Source: an uncultured Mycobacteriaceae bacterium (GTDB lineage Bacteria; Actinomycetota; Actinomycetes; Mycobacteriales; Mycobacteriaceae). Taken from it: DNA of 64,000 bases. Under the pieces are notes generated by a model. It was not told the origin of the DNA, searched no databases, and saw only the letters and a program-made list of their open reading frames with translations. Location of the stretch: the NCBI GenBank assembly GCA_902826815.1, contig CADEGF010000001.1:160640-224639 (forward strand), written 5' to 3'. The translations under genes were made by a program, and so were the position numbers. Each line of letters starts with the position of its first letter. Position 1 is the first letter of the stretch. Positions 1-8,862 of the stretch are shown piece by piece.

Positions 1-2248
1 GCTCGTCGGCGGCGAACTCGCCGCATACCGATACCGCAGCACGCCCTTTCGCGCCCCGACACGTCGCCGCTATCAACGCCAACACCCCTGGGTCGAAGGT
101 GTCGCCGAGCGCTGCGACTGCATCGTTGTTGCGATCGGCGGCAAGCGCGTACTGCGTCAGATCGTTGGTCCCGATGGACAGGAAATCGACATGTCGTGCG
201 AACGTCGCGGCCTTCATGGCGGCGGCGGGAACCTCGACCATCATGCCAACCAACAGGTCAGCGGGTTGGGTAGGACCCGTGCGCGCGATCGCGTCCGCGA
301 GCAACTCACGCGCGGTCAGTATCTCGTCGACGGTGCTCACCATGGGGAACATCACACTGACCGGCGTGTGCCGCGCCACCTGGGCGATCGCCACCAGCTG
401 ATCGGTCAGCAGCTCCCGATGCGCCAGTGAAAGGCGAATGCCTCGTACGCCGAGGAACGGGTTCATCTCGGCGGGCGCGGGCAGGAACTCCAGCGGCTTG
501 TCGCCGCCGACGTCCAACGTGCGCAGCGTGATTCGCCGTCCCTCGAGCGATTCGGCGATCTTGCGGTAGACCGCGATCTGCTCCTCGACATCCGGCGCGT
601 CATGCCTACCGAGGAAGAGAAACTCGGTGCGGACCAGGCCCGCGAACTCGGCTCCAAGCGCGGCGGCGGCCCTTGCGTCGTCGACAGAGCCGATATTGGC
701 GCCAACCCCTACAGTCACGCCGTCGCGGGTCACCGCGGGCTCAGCCGCCCGCTCACGTGCCAGCCGTTGACGGCGCGCGGCACCCGCGACCCTGGCCTCG
801 AAATCCGCCCTGACATCCTCTTCGGGGTCGACGATGTACTCGCCCCTCGTGCCGTCCACCGCGACTGTAGTCCCGTCCGAGATCGCCAACGCGGCCGGTC
901 CGGCGCCGATGACTACCGGAATACCCTTGGCGCGCAGCAGGATCACGTTGTGCGCATGCGGGCTTCCAAATGCCAGCAGCACACCGCAGACCCGTACCGG
1001 ATCCAGCTCGGCAGCCTCGGCGGGCGTCAGATCGGCGGCAACAAGCACGCCGGTGGATTCGGCCGTCGACGCGCTGCTGCCGAGCATCGCCCGCAGTACC
1101 TGGTCACCCACCGCAGCGACGTCCTCGGCGCGGGCCTGCAGGTAGGGATCCGGTACAGCCGCGAATCCGGCACCGAGGTCGCGCACCGCGACCGACCAGG
1201 CGGCCACCGCTGATGCCCCCGCGTCAATGCGGGCGCGGACGTCGTCCAGCAGCGCGTCGTCGTCCAGCAACAACTGGTGCGCGTCGAAGATCGACGCCTC
1301 CGCCTCGCCGACGTCGCGGGCAGTGCGGCTGCGCAACTGGCTGATGGCTCGGCGCACGGTGGCGATCGCGTTGCCAAGCCGGCGCCATTCGACCGCAGGC
1401 TCCTCGGCAGGGACGTCTGGGATCGACAGCGGACCAAGCCGCGCCGACCGCGCGGGGCCGATACCCAACCCAGGGCTCGCGCCGATGGGGCCGCCATGGG
1501 CGGTCGGTGTCGGCGGAGCGGTGTCCTCGAGGGCTTCATCGAAGTGGCGTCCAGCCAGCGCGAGCACGTGCTCGAGCGTCTCGGCGGCCTGGCTGCCGGA
1601 AACCCGCACCTCCACCTCGTCACCGCTGCGAACGCCGAGCGTCGCGATCTTCGAAAGGCTCGCCGCGTCAACCCAATCCGAGTCCGCGGCGCGATTTCGG
1701 ATCAGCGCATGGGCGTCGCGCCTTCGCACCTCCTGTACCAGCCGCGCGGCAGGCCTTGCGTGTAGCCCGTGGGGGTTGGCGACGACGAAGCTGCCCGTCA
1801 GTCCCTGCTCGGCAATGTCAGGCCCGGCCGTCGTGGCAACGGGTCCGAGATGCCCGATCTTGCCGGCCAGCGCGCCTGCCGCCTCGGCGGCCACCTCCTC
1901 GGTGCCTGCACCGCCCGCCGCGGCGACCGCCGCAACCACCAGTCCCTCAACAAGCGGGGCAGGGCACAACACGACGCGTCGACGAATGTCGTCGTCGAGC
2001 AACTCCACCGCGAGCTCAGCGGAAAGCACGGCGCTGCCGAGATCCATCAACACCACCACCCCCGCCCCCTGCTCGGCGGCAACGATGGCGTCGACGATCT
2101 GTGCGGCGTCCGTCCCGAACGTGGTGTCGTCGAGTCCGGCGGCGACGACCATCTTGATCTGCTTACCGTGCAACATCTCCTGGGCCAGTCCCACCGCGGC
2201 ACGGGCCAGAGCCCGGCTGTGGGAGACGACGACAAGACCAACCGTCAC
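1..2248 (-). CDS. dhaM: PTS dihydroxyacetone phosphotransferase: DhaM (EIIA-Man-like)-HPr-Enzyme I fusion, 3' end cut by window
   Basis: This protein relays phosphate from PEP to the DhaL-bound ADP, so that DhaK can phosphorylate dihydroxyacetone. Three modules read in order from a GTG start. Residues 1-140 are an EIIA-mannose/DhaM fold with the phospho-His in VSHSRALA (about H10). Residues 150-240 are an HPr domain with the motif NPHGLHARPA (H163). From about 255 on there is Enzyme I, with its phospho-His near 433 in SPHAHNVILLRAKGIP and a PEP-site segment ending VCGEFAADE at the window edge. About 749 residues are visible and roughly 80 are probably missing. It starts 4 nt after dhaL, so it is the last known gene of the dhaKLM operon. 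The EI swivelling-His segment is divergent (usual form TSHTAI) but keeps the His. The single-chain design means the system may not need general EI/HPr. Confidence 0.93.
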   Translation of the reverse strand, partial: MTVGLVVVSHSRALARAAVGLAQEMLHGKQIKMVVAAGLDDTTFGTDAAQIVDAIVAAEQGAGVVVLMDLGSAVLSAELAVELLDDDIRRRVVLCPAPLVEGLVVAAVAAAGGAGTEEVAAEAAGALAGKIGHLGPVATTAGPDIAEQGLTGSFVVANPHGLHARPAARLVQEVRRRDAHALIRNRAADSDWVDAASLSKIATLGVRSGDEVEVRVSGSQAAETLEHVLALAGRHFDEALEDTAPPTPTAHGGPIGASPGLGIGPARSARLGPLSIPDVPAEEPAVEWRRLGNAIATVRRAISQLRSRTARDVGEAEASIFDAHQLLLDDDALLDDVRARIDAGASAVAAWSVAVRDLGAGFAAVPDPYLQARAEDVAAVGDQVLRAMLGSSASTAESTGVLVAADLTPAEAAELDPVRVCGVLLAFGSPHAHNVILLRAKGIPVVIGAGPAALAISDGTTVAVDGTRGEYIVDPEEDVRADFEARVAGAARRQRLARERAAEPAVTRDGVTVGVGANIGSVDDARAAAALGAEFAGLVRTEFLFLGRHDAPDVEEQIAVYRKIAESLEGRRITLRTLDVGGDKPLEFLPAPAEMNPFLGVRGIRLSLAHRELLTDQLVAIAQVARHTPVSVMFPMVSTVDEILTARELLADAIARTGPTQPADLLVGMMVEVPAAAMKAATFARHVDFLSIGTNDLTQYALAADRNNDAVAALGDTFDPGVLALIAATCRGAKGRAAVSVCGEFAADE

Positions 2249-2252
2249 GTCC

Positions 2253-2879
2253 TCACCCGCCCAGCGCCGTTGCCGCCGCGCCGATCAGCATGGCCGCCGA
2301 TGTCGCACCCGGATCCTGATGGCCGACACTTCGCTGACCGAGGTAGCTTGCCCTGCCTTTCCGGGCGACCATCGCTGTTGTTGCGTCCCTACCCTTTTCA
2401 GCGGCGACGGCGGCCTCCCGCAATGCGGCCGAGAGATCCGCGCCGGATGCGAGCGCGCTGTCCAAGGCCTCCACTGCGGGTGCGAGTGCGTCGAACATCG
2501 TCTTGTCGCCCGCCTCGGCCCTGCCACGCTGCACCACGCCGTCGACGCCGGCCCTCAGCGCCTTGGCGAAGCCCCCGGCCGCCACGCTGTCGCCTGCGCC
2601 AACTGCCGTGGCCATGCGAAGGAAGAAGGTGCCGTACAGGGGACCGCTGGCCCCGCCGACCGACTTCACCAGCGTCATGCCGACCTGCTTACACAGTGCG
2701 GCAATGTCAGACGGTGGGGACTCGTCGAGTACGGTGGCCACCGCCTTCATCCCGCGCTCCATGTTGATGCCGTGGTCTGCGTCGCCGATCGCCGCATCGA
2801 GATCGGACAGCAGTTGGGCGTTCTCGCCGATGAGCCGTGCGTACTCCCGGATCCATGCGGTCAGCTGCGCCAGATTCAC
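2253..2879 (-). CDS. dhaL: Dihydroxyacetone kinase ADP-binding subunit DhaL
   Basis: This is the nucleotide-binding subunit of the PTS-type dihydroxyacetone kinase. It holds ADP permanently as a cofactor that DhaM rephosphorylates. The 208-residue length is normal for DhaL. The Mg-ADP aspartate signature GDADHGINMERG lies near residues 33-44, and an SVGGASGPLYGTFF glycine-rich segment follows, as expected for the helical-barrel DhaL fold. The start is a GTG only 1 nt after the dhaK stop codon, which implies translational coupling. A downstream gap of 4 nt leads into dhaM. Assignment is secure from motif and operon position. Confidence 0.95.
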   Translation of the reverse strand: MNLAQLTAWIREYARLIGENAQLLSDLDAAIGDADHGINMERGMKAVATVLDESPPSDIAALCKQVGMTLVKSVGGASGPLYGTFFLRMATAVGAGDSVAAGGFAKALRAGVDGVVQRGRAEAGDKTMFDALAPAVEALDSALASGADLSAALREAAVAAEKGRDATTAMVARKGRASYLGQRSVGHQDPGATSAAMLIGAAATALGG

Positions 2880-2880
2880 G

Positions 2881-3879
2881 TCAGCAGCCTCTCCTCAGCG
2901 CCGGGGTGTTGACCGGATGGTCCCACAGCCGCAGCAGTTCGTCGTCGGCGCGCATCAGCGTCACCGAGCAGCCGGCCATGTCGAGGCTGGTGATGTATGG
3001 CCCGACCAGTGAGCGCGCGATCGGGATGCCCGCCTTACCGAGGATGTTCGCCACCTCCGAGTAGACGACGTACAGCTCGATCAGCGGGGTCGCCCCCATG
3101 CTGTTGACGAACACGATGACCCCGTCGTCGCCGGAGAAGTCCACGTCACCGAGGATCGGCTCGAGCATCATCTCGGCCACCGCCGCCGCGGGCTGCAACG
3201 GTATGCGCTGGCGGCCTGGTTCGCCGTGAATGCCTATGCCCACCTCGATTTCGTCGTCAGGGAGATCGAACGTCGGATGGCCGACGGCGGGCACCGTGCA
3301 CGAGGTGAGCGCGACCCCCATGCTGCGCGCAGCGCTGTTGACCCGGCGTGCGACGGATGCCACGTCGGCAAGCTCGCGCCCCTGATCCGCTGCCGCACCA
3401 GCGAGCTTCTCCACGAGCACCGTCGCACCGACGCCACGCCTGCCCGCGGTGTACGTGCTGTCCTGCACGGCGACGTCGTCGTTCACGACGACCGACTCGA
3501 CCGTGATGCCCTCGGCCTCGGCCAGTTCCGCCGCCATCTCGAAGTTCATCACGTCGCCCGTGTAGTTCTTCACGATGTGCAGCACCCCTGCGCCGCCCGA
3601 AACGCCCTTGGTGGCCTCGAGCATCTGATCGGGCACGGGTGAGGTGAAGATCTCTCCCGCACATGCGGCGTCGAGCATGCCGGGTCCGACGAAACCGCCG
3701 TGCAGCGGTTCGTGTCCCGAGCCGCCACCCGAGATCAGCCCGACCTTGCCCTGCACCGGTGCGTCGCCGCGATACACGATGCGGTTCACGAGGTCGACGC
3801 GCAGTTCCGGATGTGCGACGGCCATGCCGGCCAACGCCTCGCTGACGACATCGGCTGGATCATTGATGAGCTTCTTCAT
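2881..3879 (-). CDS. dhaK: Dihydroxyacetone kinase substrate-binding subunit DhaK
   Basis: This subunit binds dihydroxyacetone covalently through a histidine hemiaminal and passes it to DhaL-ADP-P. The protein is 332 residues, beginning [19 protein letters not shown]. The reading frame stays open further upstream, but that part runs antisense through the aquaporin gene, so the ATG at 3879 is the real start. Visible features are the [16 protein letters not shown] phosphate/sugar loop near the N-terminus and the [12 protein letters not shown] motif, whose His is the covalent substrate anchor. It is preceded by 11 nt after the channel gene and followed directly by dhaL. The gene order (channel, K, L, M) gives a complete uptake-and-phosphorylation unit. 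Confidence 0.95.
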   Translation of the reverse strand: MKKLINDPADVVSEALAGMAVAHPELRVDLVNRIVYRGDAPVQGKVGLISGGGSGHEPLHGGFVGPGMLDAACAGEIFTSPVPDQMLEATKGVSGGAGVLHIVKNYTGDVMNFEMAAELAEAEGITVESVVVNDDVAVQDSTYTAGRRGVGATVLVEKLAGAAADQGRELADVASVARRVNSAARSMGVALTSCTVPAVGHPTFDLPDDEIEVGIGIHGEPGRQRIPLQPAAAVAEMMLEPILGDVDFSGDDGVIVFVNSMGATPLIELYVVYSEVANILGKAGIPIARSLVGPYITSLDMAGCSVTLMRADDELLRLWDHPVNTPALRRGC

Positions 3880-3890
3880 CTGTTCGCTCC

Positions 3891-4649
3891 TCAGGCTGCG
3901 ACGTGAGTGGACGGCTCGGCGACCGCCGAAGAGGCGGCGTCCGCGCGGGTTTTCGAGATGGCGACGTAGGCGAGCGCGGCAAGCACTCCTGCAAGGAACT
4001 CGGCCGCCAGGTACACGGGCAACTGGGACCACGTCACCGAGCCGCCCGCGATCTGCTGGACGAGCATGGGGCCGAACGTGCGGGCCGGGTTGATCGATGC
4101 GCCGGTCGTCGGTGCGACAGGGATGATCGCGGCGAACACGACCAGGCCGATCGCCACCCCCGCGAATCCGGCCGATGCCTTGCGGTGTATCACCCCGAAC
4201 ACGGTGAACACGAGTATGAAGGTACCCACGAACTCCGCGAAGAAAGCCTGCGGTGCCGCGATTTCGGGTGAGTAGGTCGCCACGCCGAGCCCGGCGTCGC
4301 GGGCTGCGGTCCCCAGCACCCCAAGGATCGCGGCGGCACCGGCGATGGCGCCGACCGCTTGCGCGGCGATGTAGGCAGGCACTCGCGACCACGGGAACTT
4401 ACCTGTGACGGCCAATCCGACGGTGATGGCCGGGTTGATGTGGTTACCCGAGATGTGCCCGAGTGCGTAAATGGTGGCCACCACGATGGTGGCGAAGGCG
4501 AACGAGATCATCCCGAGATCCGCCATGGTGAACGGCGCATCGCCGTTCACGATGATGGTCGCGGGCACCGATCCCACACCGATGAACACCAGGAATGCAG
4601 TGCCAAGCGCCTCAGCGGCGAGCTTCTGGGTGATCGACGGTTCGTCCAT
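3891..4649 (-). CDS. MIP family channel (aquaporin / glycerol-dihydroxyacetone facilitator)
   Basis: Six-helix membrane channel of 252 residues carrying both hallmark NPA boxes, HINPAITVG in the first half and SINPARTFGP in the second. The second box reads NPAR-T-F, which is closer to water channels than to GlpF, where an Asp follows the Arg. Narrow aquaporin versus glyceroporin assignment is therefore open. As first gene of the dha operon it most plausibly carries dihydroxyacetone or glycerol across the membrane. A GAAGGAG ribosome site precedes the ATG. The C-terminus ends in a short polar tail. The promoter and IclR operator lie 58 nt upstream. Confidence 0.9.
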   Translation of the reverse strand: MDEPSITQKLAAEALGTAFLVFIGVGSVPATIIVNGDAPFTMADLGMISFAFATIVVATIYALGHISGNHINPAITVGLAVTGKFPWSRVPAYIAAQAVGAIAGAAAILGVLGTAARDAGLGVATYSPEIAAPQAFFAEFVGTFILVFTVFGVIHRKASAGFAGVAIGLVVFAAIIPVAPTTGASINPARTFGPMLVQQIAGGSVTWSQLPVYLAAEFLAGVLAALAYVAISKTRADAASSAVAEPSTHVAA

Positions 4650-4706
4650 GCGTGCTCTCCTTCAATGCTCACGCTGGTGATCCAACGTATCGACTATGTC
4701 GGATAT

Positions 4707-4725
4707 CATTCGACAATGTCGAATG
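4707..4725. promoter_or_regulatory. Palindromic operator between the dha operon and its IclR regulator
   Basis: CATTCGACA-A-TGTCGAATG is a perfect inverted repeat with 9-nt arms around one base. A related half site, ATGTCGGAT, occurs just upstream at about 4696-4704, so ATGTCGNAT appears twice 20 nt apart. It sits in the 136-nt divergent region between the channel gene and iclR. Position and symmetry suggest the binding site of the IclR protein encoded next door. This is inferred, not demonstrated. Confidence 0.72.
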
Positions 4726-4785
4726 TGATCTGGACCATACGCTTATGCTTCGGGTGAAGCAAGACCCGTTTCGAGGGGGGCACAG

Positions 4786-5535
4786 ATGATCCAGGCGGTC
4801 GATAGGGCCCTGCGCATCCTCACGGTGCTGCAGGGCGGTCGTCGGATGAGCCTGAGTGAGATCGCCTCCGCCATCGGGCTGGCACCATCGACGGTGCACG
4901 GCCTTGTCCGGACGCTGCTGGCGCACGGAATGGTTGCCCAAGAAGCCGATTCAGGGCGCTATCGGCTCGGGCCGGCGACTCTTCGGTTGGGCAACACCTA
5001 CCTCGACACGCTCGAACTGCGCTCCCGTGTTGCTATCTGGGCCGAGGGCCTGGCTCGACGCACCGGCTGCGCCGTCCGCACGGCGGTGCTGCTGTTCGAC
5101 GAGGTTGTCGTCGTCGCGCACGAACCGCGGCCCGACGGCACCCGACAGATGGCAGAGGTCGGAATCGTGATCCCAGCTCACGCCAGCGCATTGGGCAAGG
5201 CGCTGCTGGCCTTCACTCCCGACCACAAGCTCGACGAACCGCTTCGCAGCATGACCGGAGAGACGATCACCGACAACGCCGAGTTGACTCGACAGCTGGA
5301 GAGCATAAGCGCGACAGGCATCGCCACCGAGGTGGAAGAAGCGGTGCTCGGCGAATGCGCAGCTGCCGCACCGGTCTTCGATGCCTCAGGAGAGGCGGCA
5401 GGCGCCATCGGGGTCGTCGTGCCAACAGGGCGTTGGCCCCTTGCACCCGAGATCATCGATGCGCTGCGCGACACGGCGCGCACCGTGTCACGTGAACTCG
5501 GCGCGCCTGCATGGCCGACACGTCCTACGAGTTGA
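4786..5535 (+). CDS. IclR family transcriptional regulator, likely controller of the dha operon
   Basis: 249-residue regulator with an N-terminal winged helix (about residues 4-65, including LSEIASAIGLAPSTVHGLVRTLLAHGMV) and a C-terminal IclR effector domain (about 75-245; the segment HASALGKALLAF is typical). The ATG follows a GAGGGGGG ribosome site. It is transcribed away from the channel-dhaKLM operon across a short region holding a strong palindrome, the usual arrangement for a local, autoregulated repressor or activator. The effector is probably dihydroxyacetone or its phosphate (inference). Its 3' end overlaps the convergent ABC gene by 11 nt. Confidence 0.9.
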   Translation: MIQAVDRALRILTVLQGGRRMSLSEIASAIGLAPSTVHGLVRTLLAHGMVAQEADSGRYRLGPATLRLGNTYLDTLELRSRVAIWAEGLARRTGCAVRTAVLLFDEVVVVAHEPRPDGTRQMAEVGIVIPAHASALGKALLAFTPDHKLDEPLRSMTGETITDNAELTRQLESISATGIATEVEEAVLGECAAAAPVFDASGEAAGAIGVVVPTGRWPLAPEIIDALRDTARTVSRELGAPAWPTRPTS

Positions 5536-7345
5536 CGTTCTGCGCCTCGTACAGCCGTTTGTACAGGCCGCCTTCGGCCATCAACGCGCGGTGATCGCCC
5601 TGCTGCGCGATGCGCCCGTGCTCGAGCACCAGGATCCGATCTGCAACGGCGGCGATGAAATCCATATCGTGGCTGATGACCACGCACGTGCGATCCCGCG
5701 CGTAGTCCCGGATGACACCGGTCAGCCTTGCCCGTTGGTCGGCATCGAGGTTCTCCGTCGGTTCGTCGAGCAGAAGGACCTCGGGCCGACGCAACAGACA
5801 GCGCGCGAGCGCGATGAGCCGCTTCTGGCCGCCGGAGGGCACCTGTACGTCCATCACCGTGTCGTACCCGTCACCCATCTTCGCCGGGTCGACGATGACC
5901 GAGTGCACGTTCGCCTGTCGGCAGGCGTCCTCGACGTCGGCATCGGTTGCGGCAGGGCGCGCCAACCGGATGTTCTCGCGGATCGTGTCCTTGGTGAAGA
6001 ACGGAAACTGCGCGAGCTTGGACACCTGATCGCGCAGCGACGCGATCGACACCCCCGAAATGTCGTTGCCGTCAAGGGCAATCCGTCCGCGCTGCGGGTC
6101 GAGGAACCGGAGCAGCAGGTTGAACACCGTCGACTTGCCCGACCCGATACCGCCGACCAATGCGACGGTCTCGCCTTCTTCGATCGAGAACGACAACCCG
6201 TCGAGCACGTTCCGGCCAGGCGAGTATCCGAAGGTCACATCGTCGAACACCAGGTTGCCGTGTACTTCTCCGAGTGCGACGGCACCCGCCGATTCCACGA
6301 CCGACGGGCGGGTGTCGAGCAGTTCGTAGGTGGACGCGGCACTCGGTGCGACCGAATGGTAGGTGGTGTAGGCGCCCATCACCCGTTGCGCGGCGCTGAA
6401 CATCGTCGGCACCATCCCGGTGAACACGAGCAATCCTGCGAAGGTCAGGCCGAAGGTGGCGCTGAAGGCGATTCCGACGAGCAGCACCACGACGGTGGAC
6501 AGTGCGATGAACACCTGCGACCCGTTCGCCGTCGCCTGCATCCACAGGACCGAGGTCGCGGTGCTCTTCGCTGAGTGTTCGGAGACCTCGCGGAATCGCT
6601 TGCTGCGCAAGGGCTGGGCATTGAACGTCTGGATCTCGGAGATGCCGCTCACCGTCTGCTCGAGCTCTGCGGACATCGCCCGGTCGGCCGTCATCACCCG
6701 GCGGGTGGCGGCCTGGACGCCGCGCCCTGCGAACCTCAGCGCGATCAGGGCCAGTGGTGTGAGCACCAGCGCGGCGACCGTCATCTGCGGTGAGATCGCC
6801 ACCAGGTAGCCGACCGCGACGATCAAGACAACCGAGTCGATGACCGGTGGAAACAGGCAGTCGGTCAGAAGACGTTGCACGCCAGAGGGTTCGACGGTCA
6901 CCCGCTGGATGAGTTCCCCGCTGCGCGACCTCGTGAAGAAGTCCAGCGAAAGCGTCTGCATATGGTCGTGAACGCGCTGCCGGATATCCACCAGGAGCAT
7001 CCTGTCGACCTTCGCCCCGACCCAGGTGTTGACGAAGTACATCAGCTGGGTCAACAGCAGGGCACCGGCCCACGTCGCCAGGAGCACGCCGAACGGGACG
7101 GAACCCGCCACTGCGCGCAGCAGCCCGTCCTCCCTGGCGACGAGGGGGCCACGTAAATCCCATACGCCGCTGAGGTTTCCGCTCTTCCCGGCGTCGGCGA
7201 TCACCTGCACCATTGGACCGAACGCCGCTGCAGCTATGTATGGCAATGCGGCCGCCACCACGCCCAGCAGGAGCGAGACCCCGATGGGGCCGCGCACGGC
7301 CCGCAGCATGCTCAGGCTGCGCCACACCAGTCCGCGCGACGCCAT
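5525..7345 (-). CDS. ABC transporter, fused permease and ATPase (exporter type)
   Basis: 606-residue half-transporter. The N-terminal membrane domain spans about residues 15-325, with several hydrophobic helices. The ATPase domain follows with Walker A GGIGSGKST (398-406), a Q-loop near 446, signature PSGGQKRL (503-510, the first position Pro instead of Leu), Walker B LLLDEPT (524-530) and the switch His in VVISHDMD. It works as a homodimer, or with a partner not seen here. Substrate is unknown. It begins directly after the TetR stop codon (no gap), so the TetR almost certainly controls it. The pair is downstream of the GAT/RpiR genes with only 17 nt between and could be co-transcribed with them. 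Confidence 0.92.
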   Translation of the reverse strand: MASRGLVWRSLSMLRAVRGPIGVSLLLGVVAAALPYIAAAAFGPMVQVIADAGKSGNLSGVWDLRGPLVAREDGLLRAVAGSVPFGVLLATWAGALLLTQLMYFVNTWVGAKVDRMLLVDIRQRVHDHMQTLSLDFFTRSRSGELIQRVTVEPSGVQRLLTDCLFPPVIDSVVLIVAVGYLVAISPQMTVAALVLTPLALIALRFAGRGVQAATRRVMTADRAMSAELEQTVSGISEIQTFNAQPLRSKRFREVSEHSAKSTATSVLWMQATANGSQVFIALSTVVVLLVGIAFSATFGLTFAGLLVFTGMVPTMFSAAQRVMGAYTTYHSVAPSAASTYELLDTRPSVVESAGAVALGEVHGNLVFDDVTFGYSPGRNVLDGLSFSIEEGETVALVGGIGSGKSTVFNLLLRFLDPQRGRIALDGNDISGVSIASLRDQVSKLAQFPFFTKDTIRENIRLARPAATDADVEDACRQANVHSVIVDPAKMGDGYDTVMDVQVPSGGQKRLIALARCLLRRPEVLLLDEPTENLDADQRARLTGVIRDYARDRTCVVISHDMDFIAAVADRILVLEHGRIAQQGDHRALMAEGGLYKRLYEAQNVNS

Positions 7346-7990
7346 CTAGCCCGCCGTCGCGGCCGCCCCGGTTCTGTCCTGCCCGCCGGCCTCCTTGTCG
7401 CTCGGTGAACCCTTCAGACCCCGCCAGAACAGGTTGATCATCAGCTCGGCGGCCTCGCCGACGTCGGCATCGCCGGTGCTGACGCGGTTGGCCACCGCCT
7501 CGCCCGCACCGACGAGCGCGACCGCCATCATGTTGAAATCGGCGTCGGGCTCGGGGTTTCGGGTGCCCGACTGCAGCAGGCGCGCGACCAGGTCGATGAT
7601 CCGCTCACGACCCTCGCGCACGGAGTGTGCGAACGCTTGCGAGTTGGTGGCCTGGGTGTACAGCACGATCCACGACGCGCGGTTGGTGTCTATGTAGTTC
7701 AGGAACGACAGCACCGCGTTGCGCAGCAGATCCTTCGGGCTCTGGCTGAAGTCGATCTCGGCCCGCACCGTTTCGACGAAGCGCCCGAGTTCGCGATCCA
7801 GGCAGGCCCCGAAGAGTTCCTCCTTGGAGCCGTAGTAGAGGTACAGCATCGGCTTGGAGATCTCGGCCTGCGCGGCGATGGCGTCCATCGATGTCTCGTG
7901 ATAACCGTTGATCGAGAACATCTGCACCGCGGCGTCGAGCATCTGCTGCTCACGGACGGCACGCGGCAGTCGTTTTGTGCCACCTGCCAT
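7346..7990 (-). CDS. TetR family transcriptional regulator
   Basis: 214-residue TetR protein starting MAGGTKRLPRAVREQQM. The frame is open upstream, but that part lies over the RpiR gene, so the ATG at 7990 is preferred. The helix-turn-helix is at about residues 30-60 (MDAIAAQAEISKPMLYLYYG), followed by an all-helical ligand domain. The stop codon abuts the ABC transporter start, a common layout for a drug- or lipid-responsive repressor of its own exporter. No clear operator fits in the 17 nt before it, so regulation may act at a promoter further upstream, or inside rpiR. Confidence 0.9.
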   Translation of the reverse strand: MAGGTKRLPRAVREQQMLDAAVQMFSINGYHETSMDAIAAQAEISKPMLYLYYGSKEELFGACLDRELGRFVETVRAEIDFSQSPKDLLRNAVLSFLNYIDTNRASWIVLYTQATNSQAFAHSVREGRERIIDLVARLLQSGTRNPEPDADFNMMAVALVGAGEAVANRVSTGDADVGEAAELMINLFWRGLKGSPSDKEAGGQDRTGAAATAG

Positions 7991-8007
7991 TGCTCCAGAA
8001 TAACTTG

Positions 8008-8862
8008 TCAGGGCAGCAGTTCGGCTCTGCGCTGCTCCTCCCAGAGCGCCATCCGCGTGCGTGCAGGCTCTCCGAGCGCGTCCATCACCAGCGGAATCAA
8101 CAGCTCGGTGAGCAGAAATCCGGCGGCCATGCTCTGGTATGTCGTGCCGACGGTGCTCGACGCGGCGAGCACGACTTCGGCCTCTGGCGCGACCGGACAC
8201 GCCAGGTCGTCGGTAACGAGAAGGACGGTCGCCCCCGCCCGGTGCACGCGCAGCGCGAGATCGGCGACGCTGCGTTGATAGCGGTGGTAGTCGAAAAGCA
8301 CGACGACGTCGTGGCGCGCCAGTTCGAGCATCGCGCCCATATCGGTGCCGTCGGGATCGGCCAGCGGCCGCACGCCGGGTCTCAGCTGTTCGAGGTGGGC
8401 GGCCAGGTGCACGGCGAGCAGGTGCGAGAACCGCCCGCCATGCAGATAGACCGTCCTTCCGGTGTCCGACAGCAGCGCGACCGCGGCCTCGAGCGCCGAG
8501 GTCGGCAGCGCCGCAAGCGTTTCGGTGGCTCGTTCGTTCTGGGCACGGGCCTGTCGGAGGAGCCGTTCCAGCAGACCTCCTGCGGGCGGAGCGTCCGGCA
8601 GCCGGGTGATCGGGCCGTTCGATTGGGCCGACAGTTCGGCGCGCAGTGCGACCTGCAGATCGGTGAACCCGTCATAGCCGAGCGACTGCGCGAACCGCAG
8701 CACGGTCGGCGGGCTGACCTCGGCCCGTTCGGCCAGCCGAGCCGCACTGGCCAGCCCGGCGCTCGGGTAGTCGGCGAGCAGCGCGCGGCCGACCCGACGC
8801 TCGGCCTTGCTCAGCGTCGGCAATGCCGAGCCGGCCCGCACCGCGACCGTTTCGACGGTCAT
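8008..8862 (-). CDS. RpiR/MurR-type transcriptional regulator (HTH plus SIS domain)
   Basis: 284 residues. The N-terminal RpiR helix-turn-helix covers about residues 15-80 (SAARLAERAEVSPPTVLRFAQSLGYDGF), and the SIS phosphosugar-type domain about 120-260, including TVYLHGGRFSHLLAVHL. It overlaps the upstream glutamine amidotransferase gene by an ATGA, so the two are co-translated. SIS regulators of this kind often sense phosphosugars, but those beside amine or nucleobase catabolic genes can sense other ligands. From its position it probably regulates the divergent gamma-glutamyl ligase operon and its own operon through the AT-rich region at 9694-9757 (inference). Confidence 0.9.
   Translation of the reverse strand: MTVETVAVRAGSALPTLSKAERRVGRALLADYPSAGLASAARLAERAEVSPPTVLRFAQSLGYDGFTDLQVALRAELSAQSNGPITRLPDAPPAGGLLERLLRQARAQNERATETLAALPTSALEAAVALLSDTGRTVYLHGGRFSHLLAVHLAAHLEQLRPGVRPLADPDGTDMGAMLELARHDVVVLFDYHRYQRSVADLALRVHRAGATVLLVTDDLACPVAPEAEVVLAASSTVGTTYQSMAAGFLLTELLIPLVMDALGEPARTRMALWEEQRRAELLP

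Noticed and set aside
1227-2912. Long plus-strand open frames opposite dhaM/dhaL
   Set aside because: Antisense shadow, Ser/Ala/Arg-rich with no family motif.
3880-4392. N-terminal extension of DhaK
   Set aside because: Antisense/out-of-frame reading of the channel gene; DhaK normally begins at MKKLINDP.
4724-4739. A possible CRP site near iclR (TGTGATCTGGACCATA)
   Set aside because: Only the left half fits TGTGA-N6-TCACA; the right half does not, and it adjoins the better IclR palindrome.
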